From Edaphobacter lichenicola (GTDB taxonomy: Bacteria; Acidobacteriota; Terriglobia; Terriglobales; Acidobacteriaceae): 64,000 nt of DNA. Position numbers and translations under genes: made by a program. Location: positions 3,286,001 to 3,350,000 of the forward strand of contig NZ_CP073696.1 of the NCBI RefSeq assembly GCF_025264645.1, in the 5' to 3' direction. Below, one piece after another: positions 36,106 to 44,694 of the stretch. Position 1 is the stretch's first letter. Every line of letters begins with the position of its first letter. Below the pieces are notes generated by a model. That model was not told where the DNA came from, searched no databases, and worked only from the letters and a program-made list of their open reading frames with translations.

Positions 36106-36149
36106 GCCATAGACAAAATGTGTGGCGAAATCGATAAGAACTGTTGGAC
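36106..36149 (+). promoter_or_regulatory. 44-bp repeat, copy 2: probable promoter of the virB operon
   Basis: It contains TAGACA (36110-36115) and GATAAG (36133-36138) with 17-bp spacing and ends 64 bp before the virB2 start. It is the inverted partner of 34932-34975. Equivalent placement before two outward-facing operons suggests common control. Confidence 0.65.
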
Positions 36150-36213
36150 GAGACAGTGAAGCGGCTTTAGGTTTTCCCTATGGCGACGGGTACACGCCAT
36201 AAGGAGAATGCCT

Positions 36214-36558
36214 ATGTCACTTCGTTCACGCTTCGGAAATCGCAACTTAGAAAGAAAGCTCATCCATGCCATCCGTGTGATGGCTCCAACCCTCCTGGCC
36301 CTCTCTTTTGCCGGCGTTGCTCACGCACAAGGGACGATGGACTTCTCAGGAGCGCAAACGCTCATGGGAACGTTTAAGACGTTCGCAATATACGCTGGGG
36401 CCGTTATCTGTTTTGGCGGTCTGATTTTCGCCGGAATCCGCATGATGTCTGGGCGGTTTCAGGATGCGATTCCTGGGCTTTTCGGAGCCCTGTTTGGTGC
36501 CGGTGTCCTGGGATGGGGCGCGGGCTGGATCGGGTCTTTGACCGGTCAGTCCATGTGA
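36214..36558 (+). CDS. virB2: VirB2/TrbC-like pilin subunit
   Basis: About 114 residues from the ATG at 36214, where AAGGAG is 7 nt upstream; an ATG at 36208 is too close to it. A long signal sequence ends near AHAQ (about residue 37), then two hydrophobic helices (FAIYAGAVICFGGLIFAGIR and LFGALFGAGVLGWGAGWIGS) form the pilin hairpin. VirB2 pilins polymerise into the conjugative pilus. It heads the virB-type operon. Confidence 0.88.
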   Translation: MSLRSRFGNRNLERKLIHAIRVMAPTLLALSFAGVAHAQGTMDFSGAQTLMGTFKTFAIYAGAVICFGGLIFAGIRMMSGRFQDAIPGLFGALFGAGVLGWGAGWIGSLTGQSM

Positions 36559-36567
36559 GGTGCGCCC

Positions 36568-36831
36568 ATGACCAAGCGGGGAGAGCCGTTACCAATCAAT
36601 CAAGCGCTGAATCGACCGAGAGCCAAGCTTGGTCTCGATCTTACAGCATGGATGGCGATCGTATTCGTCTGCGTAACGGTTTTCCTCGTTGGTTTTCGCT
36701 TGTTGGCGATGTTGGCCTTCCCGACGCTCGCGGTCGGCGCATGGCTCATCGTCCGTAGACACCCGAAGATGTTCCAACTGTGGGGCCTGAGCCTCAACCA
36801 GAAGAGCTACTATGACCCGCGTAAACACTGA
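36568..36831 (+). CDS. virB3: VirB3-like inner-membrane protein
   Basis: This 87-residue protein begins with a polar segment including INQALNRP, a feature of VirB3/TrbD proteins, followed by a hydrophobic hairpin (about residues 27-60) and a basic tail. VirB3 anchors the VirB4 ATPase at the inner membrane. It begins 9 bp after virB2, and its 3' end overlaps virB4 by 20 bp. Confidence 0.88.
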   Translation: MTKRGEPLPINQALNRPRAKLGLDLTAWMAIVFVCVTVFLVGFRLLAMLAFPTLAVGAWLIVRRHPKMFQLWGLSLNQKSYYDPRKH

Positions 36832-39181
36832 GCAACTCAAACATACTCCGTGGTTCGCCAAGGCAGGAGCGGCGTGCAGCATCGTTCCGATCGCACGCTT
36901 TGTCGGGCCAAATATCTTCGCGCTCAAGGGCGGCGGTTATGGATGCCTATTCTCGCTCACCGGCATCGACGAAGAGGGCTTGACCGACCAGGAGCTTGAG
37001 TCGCGAATGCGGTCCATCGAAGGCTCGTTGCGCGGCTTGCCCGAGGGCTCATGCCTTTATCAATACACCCGTGTGATGTCGGGGTTCGATCTTCCGCGTC
37101 AGGCGAAGTACGTGAATCCCGCCACGGAGGTATTCGCCAGTGATCGCCTCACGTTCCTTGAGAAGACGGCGGGCTTCCGCCGTATCGACCTGCACTGGTG
37201 CCTCACGCTGGAGCCGTCGAAGGTAAAAGCGTTTGAGCGGAAGCCGCAGGAAAACGCCGTAGACACATCGCGGATGCTTGCGGACCTAGAGAAGACCGCG
37301 ACCATTCTTCAGAGCCATCTTGGCAGCGCCATTGGCTTGCGACTTCTGAGTAAAGACGAAGCCTTCCAGTTCTTCAGCTATCTGTTCAATCTTGAGGAAT
37401 GGGCAGAGCGTGACCAACTCCGCAGCGATGCTGGCGTAGACCGGCAGATCGTGAAGACTCCGATTGCGTGGCATAGTGATTACCTCCAGGTCGGCAAGCG
37501 CCATGTGCAGATGTTTTCGCTGAAGACGACACCGGAAGCGTCGAGGCCCTGCCTCTTCTCCGGTCTGCTGAAGCTCGATTGTGACAGTGTCCTGTGCTCG
37601 ACATGGAGGGTGAAATCCACCTCCTCGGCCCGCAGCGAGATCGACGCGCAGGAGAAATTCATCTCGTTCTTCAAAGTCGGCGTATTGACGCGTGTGATGA
37701 GCGGGCGCGACACCGCTTCGCTCGAAACCGGGGCGGGTGCGAAGGCTGCTAACAACAGTGTTGACGACCTAAGCGAAGTCATCCGCTCGCTCGATAAGAA
37801 GGCCCAGGGCGAATACTCGCTGCGGCTGTTGCTGGCAGCCCGCAGCCAGGAGCAGTTGCGCAACACCGTCCCCGCTGTGCATCGTATCTTCGTCGATGCG
37901 CGGGCGCAGGTGATGGAAGAGACGCTGGGCAACCTGTCAGCCTTTTATGCGATGTTCCCCGGCAATCACAAGTTCAATGTCTTTCCTCTATGGCTTGCAG
38001 AGGACCATCATGCGCGGCTCTCCTCTGTGTTCGCTCCGCACATAGGTCATCCTCACTCCGAAGATCTCGACAACGAGTACCTCAATATCTTCGAGACTCG
38101 CACCGGAACGCCGTTCTTTCAGGATGTGTATGTGGACGGCGTACGCGTCATGCTCATCATCGGACCCACAGGGTCAGGAAAAAGCGTGGTGGGTAACGCC
38201 ACCGTCGCCTTGGAGCAGAAATACGGCGGTTTTACCTACATCTTTGACATCGGCGGCAGCTACGAAAGCGTGGTTGAGCTGTACGGCGGCAAGGTTGATC
38301 GCGTGGGCAAGGACGGCCCGCGTGTAAATCCCTTTGCTCTGGAGCCGACCGAAAGCAACATCAAGTTCCTGTACTCGTTTATCAAACTCCTGCTCACCAA
38401 CGGCGGCGCGGAGCTGGAGCCGGAAGATGATGATGTGATTCACAAGGCCGTGCAGGATATGTACCTGCTCGATCCTGAGAACCGCCGTCTGTCCAATCTG
38501 TTTCTGCCCAAGAAACTCGACCGTTATCTGTCGAAGTGGGTTGGTAAGGGCATCTATAACGCCGTCTTCGACAACGTCGAAGACAGTCTCTCACTCTCTC
38601 GCCTGCAATGCTTCGATTTCCAAGGGGTGAACAACGAGCAGTACGCCGATCTCATTGAGCCGCTAATGGTATGGCTTCTCCGGCGCATCAATGACGTTCT
38701 CTACAACCCAGCCAATCTGGGCGTTCCCAAGCACATCCTCATCGAAGAGATCTTCTCTTCGATGAAGAACAAGCAGCTCCTTGATGGCGCGCTCGCTTCT
38801 ATCAAGACCGTTCGCAAGAACCTTGGCGGCGTCACGATGATCGGCCAGTCCGCCGACGACTTGGGTGCGAACGCCGACAGCATCGTGAACTCTTGTACAT
38901 CGTTCCTATTCCTGAAGGATGCGACGTTCAATCGGAAGCGGTACGCGGAGCTGTTCAAGATGAACGAACAGCAGATTGCGCTCTTCGAGAGTTTGCAGGA
39001 CCGCGAGGCACTGTACATGCGGCGCGACGGCATCACCAAGGTCGTCACGTTGAACCTCGACAAGCGTAGCTACGCCACGTTCTCCACCAAGCCGAAGGAC
39101 CGGGTGCGGCGGTCGAAGCTCATTGAAAAGTATGGACTCACCGAGGGCATCGATCGCTTTGCCCAAGGAGAGACGGTGTAG
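36812..39181 (+). CDS. virB4: VirB4/TrbE conjugation ATPase
   Basis: This 789-residue cytosolic ATPase of the type IV secretion channel drives pilus assembly and substrate transfer. The Walker A motif GPTGSGKS lies at about residues 450-457, and a Walker B-like strand HILIEEIFSSM lies near 641, with Glu-Glu instead of the common Asp-Glu. The N-terminal CagE/TrbE domain (about 30-400) is intact. Length and layout are normal, so this gene does not look broken, unlike virB10 downstream. Confidence 0.95.
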   Translation: MTRVNTEQLKHTPWFAKAGAACSIVPIARFVGPNIFALKGGGYGCLFSLTGIDEEGLTDQELESRMRSIEGSLRGLPEGSCLYQYTRVMSGFDLPRQAKYVNPATEVFASDRLTFLEKTAGFRRIDLHWCLTLEPSKVKAFERKPQENAVDTSRMLADLEKTATILQSHLGSAIGLRLLSKDEAFQFFSYLFNLEEWAERDQLRSDAGVDRQIVKTPIAWHSDYLQVGKRHVQMFSLKTTPEASRPCLFSGLLKLDCDSVLCSTWRVKSTSSARSEIDAQEKFISFFKVGVLTRVMSGRDTASLETGAGAKAANNSVDDLSEVIRSLDKKAQGEYSLRLLLAARSQEQLRNTVPAVHRIFVDARAQVMEETLGNLSAFYAMFPGNHKFNVFPLWLAEDHHARLSSVFAPHIGHPHSEDLDNEYLNIFETRTGTPFFQDVYVDGVRVMLIIGPTGSGKSVVGNATVALEQKYGGFTYIFDIGGSYESVVELYGGKVDRVGKDGPRVNPFALEPTESNIKFLYSFIKLLLTNGGAELEPEDDDVIHKAVQDMYLLDPENRRLSNLFLPKKLDRYLSKWVGKGIYNAVFDNVEDSLSLSRLQCFDFQGVNNEQYADLIEPLMVWLLRRINDVLYNPANLGVPKHILIEEIFSSMKNKQLLDGALASIKTVRKNLGGVTMIGQSADDLGANADSIVNSCTSFLFLKDATFNRKRYAELFKMNEQQIALFESLQDREALYMRRDGITKVVTLNLDKRSYATFSTKPKDRVRRSKLIEKYGLTEGIDRFAQGETV

Positions 39182-39210
39182 CCAACTCAACCCCAGAAAG
39201 GGCCAGTGTC

Positions 39211-40041
39211 ATGAAACCACTTATCCCCATCGTCGTCTCCGCCGGACTCGCGCTGGCCTCTGCCCAGTGCCATGCCGCCGATACCCATCCTCTCCAGCCG
39301 AATGCGCCTCGCACCGTCACCGTGTCCGAGGCGGACACGCCTCCTGTGATTCGCGCCGGCCTGCTGCAATCGACACTGATCGTCCTTCCCGCTGAGGAGA
39401 AGGTCGCCAATGTCTTTGCCGGAGACACCGTGGATTGGGTCTTCGATGGTGGCCATGTCGCCAGCCGCTTCATCAGCGTCAAGCCCAAGGTTGCGAATGG
39501 ATCGACGGACATACACATTGTCTCTGACCACGGCAACGAGTACACCCTGCAGCTCCATGAAATCTCCAGCGAGCCTGACGCTCACTTCGATTCCAAGGTC
39601 TTCATCGCTCTCGGCGACCAGGCGGCAAAAGATAGGCTGACACAACTTCCAGTGTTTGTACCTGCCGCAGAACTGGATAAGGCCAAGCAGGAGGTCGCTA
39701 CCGCCAAAGCTGCCCAGGCAGCAGAGCTGAAGGCCGAAGAGACGAAGGCCGAACAATATCGGAGCCAATATCCCGGCAACCTCCACTTCGACTACGCATG
39801 GGATCAATCGAAGGGTAAGGCTCTTGGCCTTCAGCAGATCTGGCGCGATGACAAGTTCACATACCTACGCGGCCAGTTTCAGGAGACGCCTGCACTCTAC
39901 GAGGTGAAGGACAAGAAGGGTTCGCTCATCAACTTCGACTTCAGCAATGGCCTTTACACCGTGCCGAAGCAGTTGGACAACGGCTATCTCGCCATCGGTA
40001 AGCAGAAGGTCGAGTTTCACCGCGTGGGAGGGGCGAACTAG
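39211..40041 (+). CDS. virB9: VirB9/TrbG outer-membrane complex protein
   Basis: This 276-residue protein has a signal peptide (cleavage after CHA, about residue 22). The N-terminal beta domain includes VANVFAGDTVDWVFDGGHVASRFISVKP, the linker contains a Lys/Ala/Glu-rich coiled stretch (about 150-185), and the C-terminal domain has the family signature FTYLRGQFQETPALYEV and NGYLAIGKQKVEF. VirB9 with VirB10 forms the core ring of the secretion channel. It is followed after 2 bp by virB10. Confidence 0.92.
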   Translation: MKPLIPIVVSAGLALASAQCHAADTHPLQPNAPRTVTVSEADTPPVIRAGLLQSTLIVLPAEEKVANVFAGDTVDWVFDGGHVASRFISVKPKVANGSTDIHIVSDHGNEYTLQLHEISSEPDAHFDSKVFIALGDQAAKDRLTQLPVFVPAAELDKAKQEVATAKAAQAAELKAEETKAEQYRSQYPGNLHFDYAWDQSKGKALGLQQIWRDDKFTYLRGQFQETPALYEVKDKKGSLINFDFSNGLYTVPKQLDNGYLAIGKQKVEFHRVGGAN

Positions 40042-40043
40042 CC

Positions 40044-41282
40044 ATGACCGAGCCAAACCAGAATCCGCCCGCGACCGTCCCGGAACAGCCGGAGGCAAAG
40101 TCGCCACTCAAAAAGGGTATGCCGGTGGTGATCGTCCTCGTTGTCATTATTGCCCTCATCGGCGTCGCCAATGTGTCGAGCCTGTTGAGCGGCAACAAGA
40201 AAGCAGCTTCGGCAAGCGCAATGAGCATGCGCCCCGCTTCGCCGAATGCCCAGCAGGTAAACAGCTTTTCGACACAGCAGCAGGTTCAGGCCCAGCGAGA
40301 CGCTGAGGAGCGCCAACATCAGCAGGAGTTGGCCGCTGCGATGCAGCAGCTCCAGGCCGAACAGAGTGTCCCCGGCCCAGAGGCCGCCGGGACACAGCCG
40401 ATGACGGCCGCCCAGCGTGATGCGATTTATGGCAATAGCCCGAATGCACCGCAACACACCTCGAACATCTCGCAGGCTCAAGCAGAGGCCAAGCAAAAAC
40501 AGTTAGAGAAGGAGAAACAAGCGCAGGACGCCATCAATAGCGATACGGTCGCTATCGACTTCGCCTACGCGGGCGCAGCGCCCGGTGCCGGTGCCGCCGT
40601 CCCGTCGCAGACGGCAACGGCTGTATTGGGAGAGCGTGAGGAGGCGCATCCCCAGACGGTCGCGGAAACTCCCATCAGTCCATCTCCCACTGGCGCGAGC
40701 GACAAGCCCGGTTTTGTGCAAGCGCCCTCCGCTCAACAGGCCAAAGCTGTTTCCAAGGCCGACGCGATGGCTGGATACGACTTCGATAACTATCAGGGCC
40801 GTCTTTATCGCGTCTTCGAGGGCACGGTCTTTGAAGGGGTTGTCACCAACCACATCGATGGTGGATTGAGCGGCCCGATCCTGGTCATGCTCACCACCGA
40901 CTACTACTCGCACGACCATCAGCAGCTTCTCATGCCGCAGGGGACACGATTGATCGGCACAGTACAGAGCGTGGGAAATGCCCAGCAGCGAAAGATGTTT
41001 GTGACCTTCCATCGTGCCGTTTGCCCCGATGGCTTCTCGCTGGACTTCGATAAGTACATCGGCCTTGACCCACTTGGCACGACCGGACTTGCAACGAAGG
41101 TAGACCACGGTTATCTGATGGCGTTTGGCGCGGCGGCTGCCGTAGGCGGTTTAGGTGGCCTGGCACAGATCGGTAATAACGGCAGCGTGCTTACGGCGTC
41201 GTCCCAGATACGCAGCGGGATCTCCGAGCAGTCGGCCACCGAGGGTGAGCAGGTGTTGACGCGCTCGCCCGTCCGCCGCTGA
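40044..41282 (+). CDS. virB10: VirB10/TrbI channel protein, C-terminally truncated
   Basis: This 412-residue protein has a short cytosolic tail, one TM helix (about 27-48), a Gln/Ala-rich periplasmic linker and the VirB10 beta-barrel domain from about 235 (LYRVFEGTVFEGVVTNHIDG, then MPQGTRLIGTV). Typical VirB10 proteins continue after QVLTR with a segment rich in ITIREG and ending ELPAY-like; here the frame turns into SPVRR and stops. The missing part ends the outer-membrane barrel. From about base 41258 another frame encodes an HsdR tail, so the stop results from a fusion junction. Transfer function is probably lost. Confidence 0.88.
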   Translation: MTEPNQNPPATVPEQPEAKSPLKKGMPVVIVLVVIIALIGVANVSSLLSGNKKAASASAMSMRPASPNAQQVNSFSTQQQVQAQRDAEERQHQQELAAAMQQLQAEQSVPGPEAAGTQPMTAAQRDAIYGNSPNAPQHTSNISQAQAEAKQKQLEKEKQAQDAINSDTVAIDFAYAGAAPGAGAAVPSQTATAVLGEREEAHPQTVAETPISPSPTGASDKPGFVQAPSAQQAKAVSKADAMAGYDFDNYQGRLYRVFEGTVFEGVVTNHIDGGLSGPILVMLTTDYYSHDHQQLLMPQGTRLIGTVQSVGNAQQRKMFVTFHRAVCPDGFSLDFDKYIGLDPLGTTGLATKVDHGYLMAFGAAAAVGGLGGLAQIGNNGSVLTASSQIRSGISEQSATEGEQVLTRSPVRR

Positions 41283-41671
41283 CGGCCACGCCCACCCAGC
41301 TCTGGTCTGCCTTTCAGGCAGTCGAGTCGGATAAGGTGAAGGGCAACGGCGGCAGCCAACTTGCCGATCTCGTCATGCTCGTCCGCCACGCGCTCATTCC
41401 GGCGCTCACGCTGGTTCCATACCGCGAGGAACTTCGTATCCGTTATGCCGCATGGCTCCAGGAGCGCAACGCCGAGCAGACCTTTACCCCGGAGCAGCGC
41501 GAATGGCTCGACCGCATGGCTGAGCACATTGCCAACAGTCTCAGCATCGAGCCAGATGACTTTGAAATGGGATGGTTCGCCCAGCATGGCAGCATCGGTA
41601 AGGCACACGCGCTCTTCGGCGCACAGTTGCCCCAGTTGCTCGCCGAGATGAATGAGAGGCTGGTCGCTTGA
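41258..41671 (+). pseudogene. hsdR: HsdR C-terminal fragment (type I restriction endonuclease)
   Basis: The frame opens inside virB10 and reads DALARPPLTATPTQLWSAFQ onward, then LVMLVRHALIPALTLVPYRE and FTPEQREWLDRMAEHIANSL. This is the EcoEI-type HsdR C-terminal domain that contacts the specificity subunit. About 137 of more than 800 residues remain, and no start or motor domain is present. The stop overlaps the hsdS frame as TTGA. It is a remnant, joined to virB10 in a different reading frame. Confidence 0.85.
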
Positions 41672-42810
41672 GGGTAATCGATCCGCAACTTCTTCCTGCC
41701 GGGTGGCAGGTTGCTACCTTGGAGGAGATTCTTGATCCGACTGACAACGTCGATCCCAAGAATCACTTCGAGAAATGCTTTGACTACATTGATATTGAAG
41801 CTGTTGATAACTCAGTTCAGCGGATAAGCTCACCCAAGCGACTTGAAGCCTCCGCTGCACCAAGCCGAGCCAGAAGAAAAGTTCAACGTGGAGACATTGT
41901 CTTCTCGTTAGTCCGACCCTATCTAAAAAATATAGCTATTGTTGGCGGGGAGTTGGATGGAGCAATTGCTTCAACAGCCTTTTTTGTCTGCCGCCCAAAT
42001 TCATCGATAGACGAACGGTTCCTGTTCAACTATTTGCGACAGGACTCATTCATCGAAGGAATTACGACGTATGGAGATAGCCCACCGGCCGGACATGACG
42101 ATGAATTCGTTCGTCTACAAATTCCGATCGCCCCCGCGAGGGAGCAAGAGCGAATAGCCGATGCGCTCGATGAATTGCTCTCGGATCTAGATGCGGGGGT
42201 GGAGGCGTTGCGGCGGGCGCAGGCAAAGCTGGCGCTGTATCGCGCCTCTGTGCTGAAGGCCGCCGTGCAGGGCGACCTGACCGCCGAGTGGCGCAAGCTG
42301 CATCCCGATGCGGAACCGGCCCCTGTCCTGCTCCAACGCATCCTCGCCGAGCGCCGCCAGCGCTGGGAGCAGGAGCAGCTCCGCAAGTTCAAGGCCGCTG
42401 GCAAAACTCCACCCGCCAACTGGAAAGCAAAGTACAAAGAGCCCGTCGCCCCCGACACCACCAACCTGCCCCCACTCCCCAAAGGCTGGTGCTGGGCAAC
42501 GCTCACGATGCTTTCGACAACCGAAACGAGAAATGGTATCTCAGTCGAAGGTAGCAATAACCCGCTGGATATACCAGCCTTGGGTCTAGAAGCTATCGCG
42601 ACACCCGTGGTAGACCTTCGAGCAAAACGGTTTCTGCCAATCCCCCTCGAAATTGCGAAGAAGTATGCAATTCGCAGAGGCGACCTGTTTATTATGCGCG
42701 GCAACGGGTCGCGCCGTCTGGTCGGCAAATGCTCGGTTGCGCCAGAGCCAGATGGAGTGATCGTCTTTCCGGACACCATGATCCGTTCGAGGGCGCAAGA
42801 AGCCAATTGA
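41668..42810 (+). pseudogene. hsdS: HsdS specificity subunit of type I restriction-modification, 3' truncated
   Basis: About 380 residues are encoded from a TTG. The first target-recognition domain (about 10-165) and the central conserved helical spacer (LDELLSDLDAGVEALRRAQA) are complete. The second target-recognition domain starts (LPPLPKGWCWATL) but stops after FPDTMIRSR, well short of the second conserved helix. From about base 42788 an unrelated frame begins. No hsdM is present. A single-domain HsdS can dimerise in some systems, but loss of hsdM and most of hsdR argues for a dead locus. Confidence 0.82.
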
Positions 42811-43194
42811 ACTGCTGTTCAATCTGGAACACCCAGAGGGCCTCGGTGTGGTGACAGAGGTAGATGAGGATGGCGGCGAAGAAGACGAGAACGACGAACT
42901 GAGTGCGGATGAAGCTGATTCCACGGAAGACGAACTCCAAAATCGGTTCGATCGAATGACCTTTGTGGTTACGACCAAGAAGCTGGAGCAGCGTCCTCAA
43001 TGGGTAAAGGTCACCGATGTGTTCAAGAATTCAAGCGACGCGCCCTTTTTGAAGCACGCAGGAGTGAACAGCTTAGACGATCCAGAGTTCCAGAAATACA
43101 GTGAGCGGCTTTCCAAACTCCGCGAAATCAAGAAGTACAGACTTGCGCGCGGATCGAAGGTCGTAAGGGTGTCTTGCTGGCCGACGATATGGGT
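42788..43194 (+). pseudogene. SNF2-type helicase fragment with frameshift
   Basis: The frame starting near 42788 gives RKKPIELLFNLEHPEGLGVV, an acidic stretch rich in Asp/Glu, then WVKVTDVFKNSS and a helical region to KYRLARG. A shift of frame near 43147 gives RIEGRKGVLLADDMG, which is the start of the SNF2 helicase motif I (normally continuing LGKT). It breaks off at 43194, before the GKT. Both ends are abrupt. It could derive from a DISARM-like or other SNF2-bearing defence system; the fragment is too short to decide. Confidence 0.7.
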
Positions 43195-43310
43195 GCCCAT
43201 CTTTCCATGCGTCCCAAACGCCGGCAAACGCAAAGAGATTCCCATTCGATAGCTCGAACACGTACGGCTGCTTCGGGGGCTTACCGGCCACGCCGATGTC
43301 GATAGGCTAC
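43195..43310 (-). pseudogene. SRAP-domain (YedK/HMCES) fragment
   Basis: On the minus strand KQPYVFELSNGNLFAFAGVW followed by DAWKDGH matches the central part of SOS-response-associated peptidase (SRAP) proteins, which shield abasic sites in single-stranded DNA. It stops matching at the junction with the SNF2 fragment (about 43195) and has an upstream stop codon near 43310, so about 30 residues remain of about 220. Confidence 0.65.
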
Positions 43311-43446
43311 TGCGGACGGAACCGAAGGTTCAGCTCACGAATCCTCCCGTGTTGAACAATCATTCAAACGACTTCACGTCGCACGCACTTTTCCCCGTTA
43401 CTGCCTGCGGCGCTCTGAAGAGAGCCGAATTTATTTAAAGATTACA

Positions 43447-43475
43447 CGGCGCGAATTTTCGGGCTCTTCGCGCCG
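43447..43475. repeat. 9-bp inverted repeat (hairpin)
   Basis: CGGCGCGAA and TTCGCGCCG are perfect arms around an 11-nt loop in the gene-free stretch between the SRAP fragment and the alpha/beta hydrolase. There is no T run, so it is not an obvious terminator. Confidence 0.6.
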
Positions 43476-43502
43476 ACACACGTTCAAACGTTATCCGAGT
43501 CC

Positions 43503-43540
43503 ATTACCTCTCAGGTAATTGATTGCATTCCAGAGGTAAT
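43503..43540. promoter_or_regulatory. Operator-like site with three AGGTAAT half-sites
   Basis: ATTACCT-CTC-AGGTAAT (43503-43519) is a perfect inverted repeat, and another AGGTAAT begins at 43534, 21 bp (two helical turns) after the second half-site. It lies 70-108 bp upstream of the hydrolase start. The regulator is unknown; XRE and HxlR genes are nearby. Confidence 0.6.
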
Positions 43541-43610
43541 ACAAACTACGACTCAGACAGACACATCGGGTGCAAATGTCCTGCACCGCAAATTTGCCAA
43601 GGAGATATTC

Positions 43611-44435
43611 ATGCCATACTGCAACGCTTCTGACGGTACACGCTTGTTTTACACAGTCTGGGGTAAGGGACGTCCCCTTCTCTTCATCCACGGAGGGAAC
43701 ATTGGTTCTGAGATGTGGAACTTTCAGATCCCACAGCTCGTGGAAGAGGGTTTCCAATGTATCGTGTACGACCAACGAGGTTTCAGTCGGTCCGACTGGC
43801 CAAGCGGCGGTTATGACTTCGACACACTGGCAGAGGACTTGAACTGCCTTGTCTCTCACCTACAATTGGAGATTTTCTCCGCTGTCACGTTCTCGTTCGG
43901 AGCTGGAGTCCTTGGAAGGTATCTTTCTAATTTTGGTGCGGCACGGGTTGAGAAAGCGATGCTCATCTCAGCGATCACGCCGTGTTTTCTGAAGAGTGCG
44001 GACAATCCCGAGGGTCTTGAGCGGGAGCTTTATTACGACCCGTTTCGAGCAGCTCTGATGAACGATCGGCCGCAGATATTTCGCGCTTCGATGGAAGGAT
44101 TTTTCAACCCAATGGCTGCTGAGGACGACGTCACGCAACCGTTGGCAGATTGGCTGATCGGCATCGCCCTTCAGAACCCCGTGATGGCGATGATCGAACT
44201 TTTTCGGGCGAGCAGCGAGACGGACTTCCGCAAAGACATGAGTTCTTTCACAATGCCGACTTCTATCGTACATGGGGACTGCGACGTCTTTGCGCCCATC
44301 TCCGCTACCGGCCAACGCACCCACGAGATGATCGCTGGCAGCGTTTGGACGACTTATCCTGGAGCGTCTCATGGCCTTCCATTCACACACCGTCGCCGCC
44401 TAAATCGCCAGATCAAAGAGTTCTTCTGCGCATGA
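43611..44435 (+). CDS. Alpha/beta hydrolase (haloperoxidase/esterase-like)
   Basis: This 274-residue protein has the oxyanion segment FIHGGNIGSEMW, the DQRGFSRSDWP strand, a nucleophile elbow FSFGAG in which the usual leading Gly is Thr (TFSFG), the acid in HGDCDVFAPI and His in ASHGLPFTH. It resembles cofactor-free haloperoxidases and esterases. The Thr at the elbow is uncommon but probably tolerated. AAGGAG lies 6 nt upstream of the ATG, and an operator-like site lies further up. The substrate is unknown. Confidence 0.88.
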   Translation: MPYCNASDGTRLFYTVWGKGRPLLFIHGGNIGSEMWNFQIPQLVEEGFQCIVYDQRGFSRSDWPSGGYDFDTLAEDLNCLVSHLQLEIFSAVTFSFGAGVLGRYLSNFGAARVEKAMLISAITPCFLKSADNPEGLERELYYDPFRAALMNDRPQIFRASMEGFFNPMAAEDDVTQPLADWLIGIALQNPVMAMIELFRASSETDFRKDMSSFTMPTSIVHGDCDVFAPISATGQRTHEMIAGSVWTTYPGASHGLPFTHRRRLNRQIKEFFCA

Positions 44436-44694
44436 TCGAAAGTTTGAGTGATCGTAGCGAACGATTTCCAGTAAGGGGACGTAGCGCCTTCAGGCACTGC
44501 ACCGACGGAAACTCTATGCGGAAGGAACGTGTACCGATGCGCATCTTCAGGAAACAAGAGGAACTCGGCGACCGCAGAAATGCTGTAGACGCTCTCCCCA
44601 CGCCTGGTCAAAATAGCCCTTCAGGAGGCTGCTTAATTTGACTAATCTAGCGGTAATCGCAGTAAAGCCACGGAACGATTATGGTTTAAAGATC

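Larger units (their letters stand above)
33009..43310. mobile_element. Decayed integrative (conjugative) element in tRNA-Ala; right end uncertain
   Basis: A tyrosine recombinase, an excisionase-like gene, a LysR regulator and a VirB-type operon follow the tRNA-Ala directly. They are succeeded by fragments of hsdR, hsdS, a SNF2 helicase and an SRAP gene. No relaxase, coupling protein, virB5, virB6, virB8 or virB11 is present. I found no repeat of the tRNA 3' end downstream, so the end given here is only the last fragment boundary; the island may continue past the window. Confidence 0.7.

Noticed and set aside
42941..42960. A 12-bp match to the T-arm of the tRNA-Ala (ATCGGTTCGATC), considered as attR
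   Set aside because: It lies inside the SNF2 fragment coding frame, is short, and lacks the CCA-adjacent sequence, so chance is more likely.
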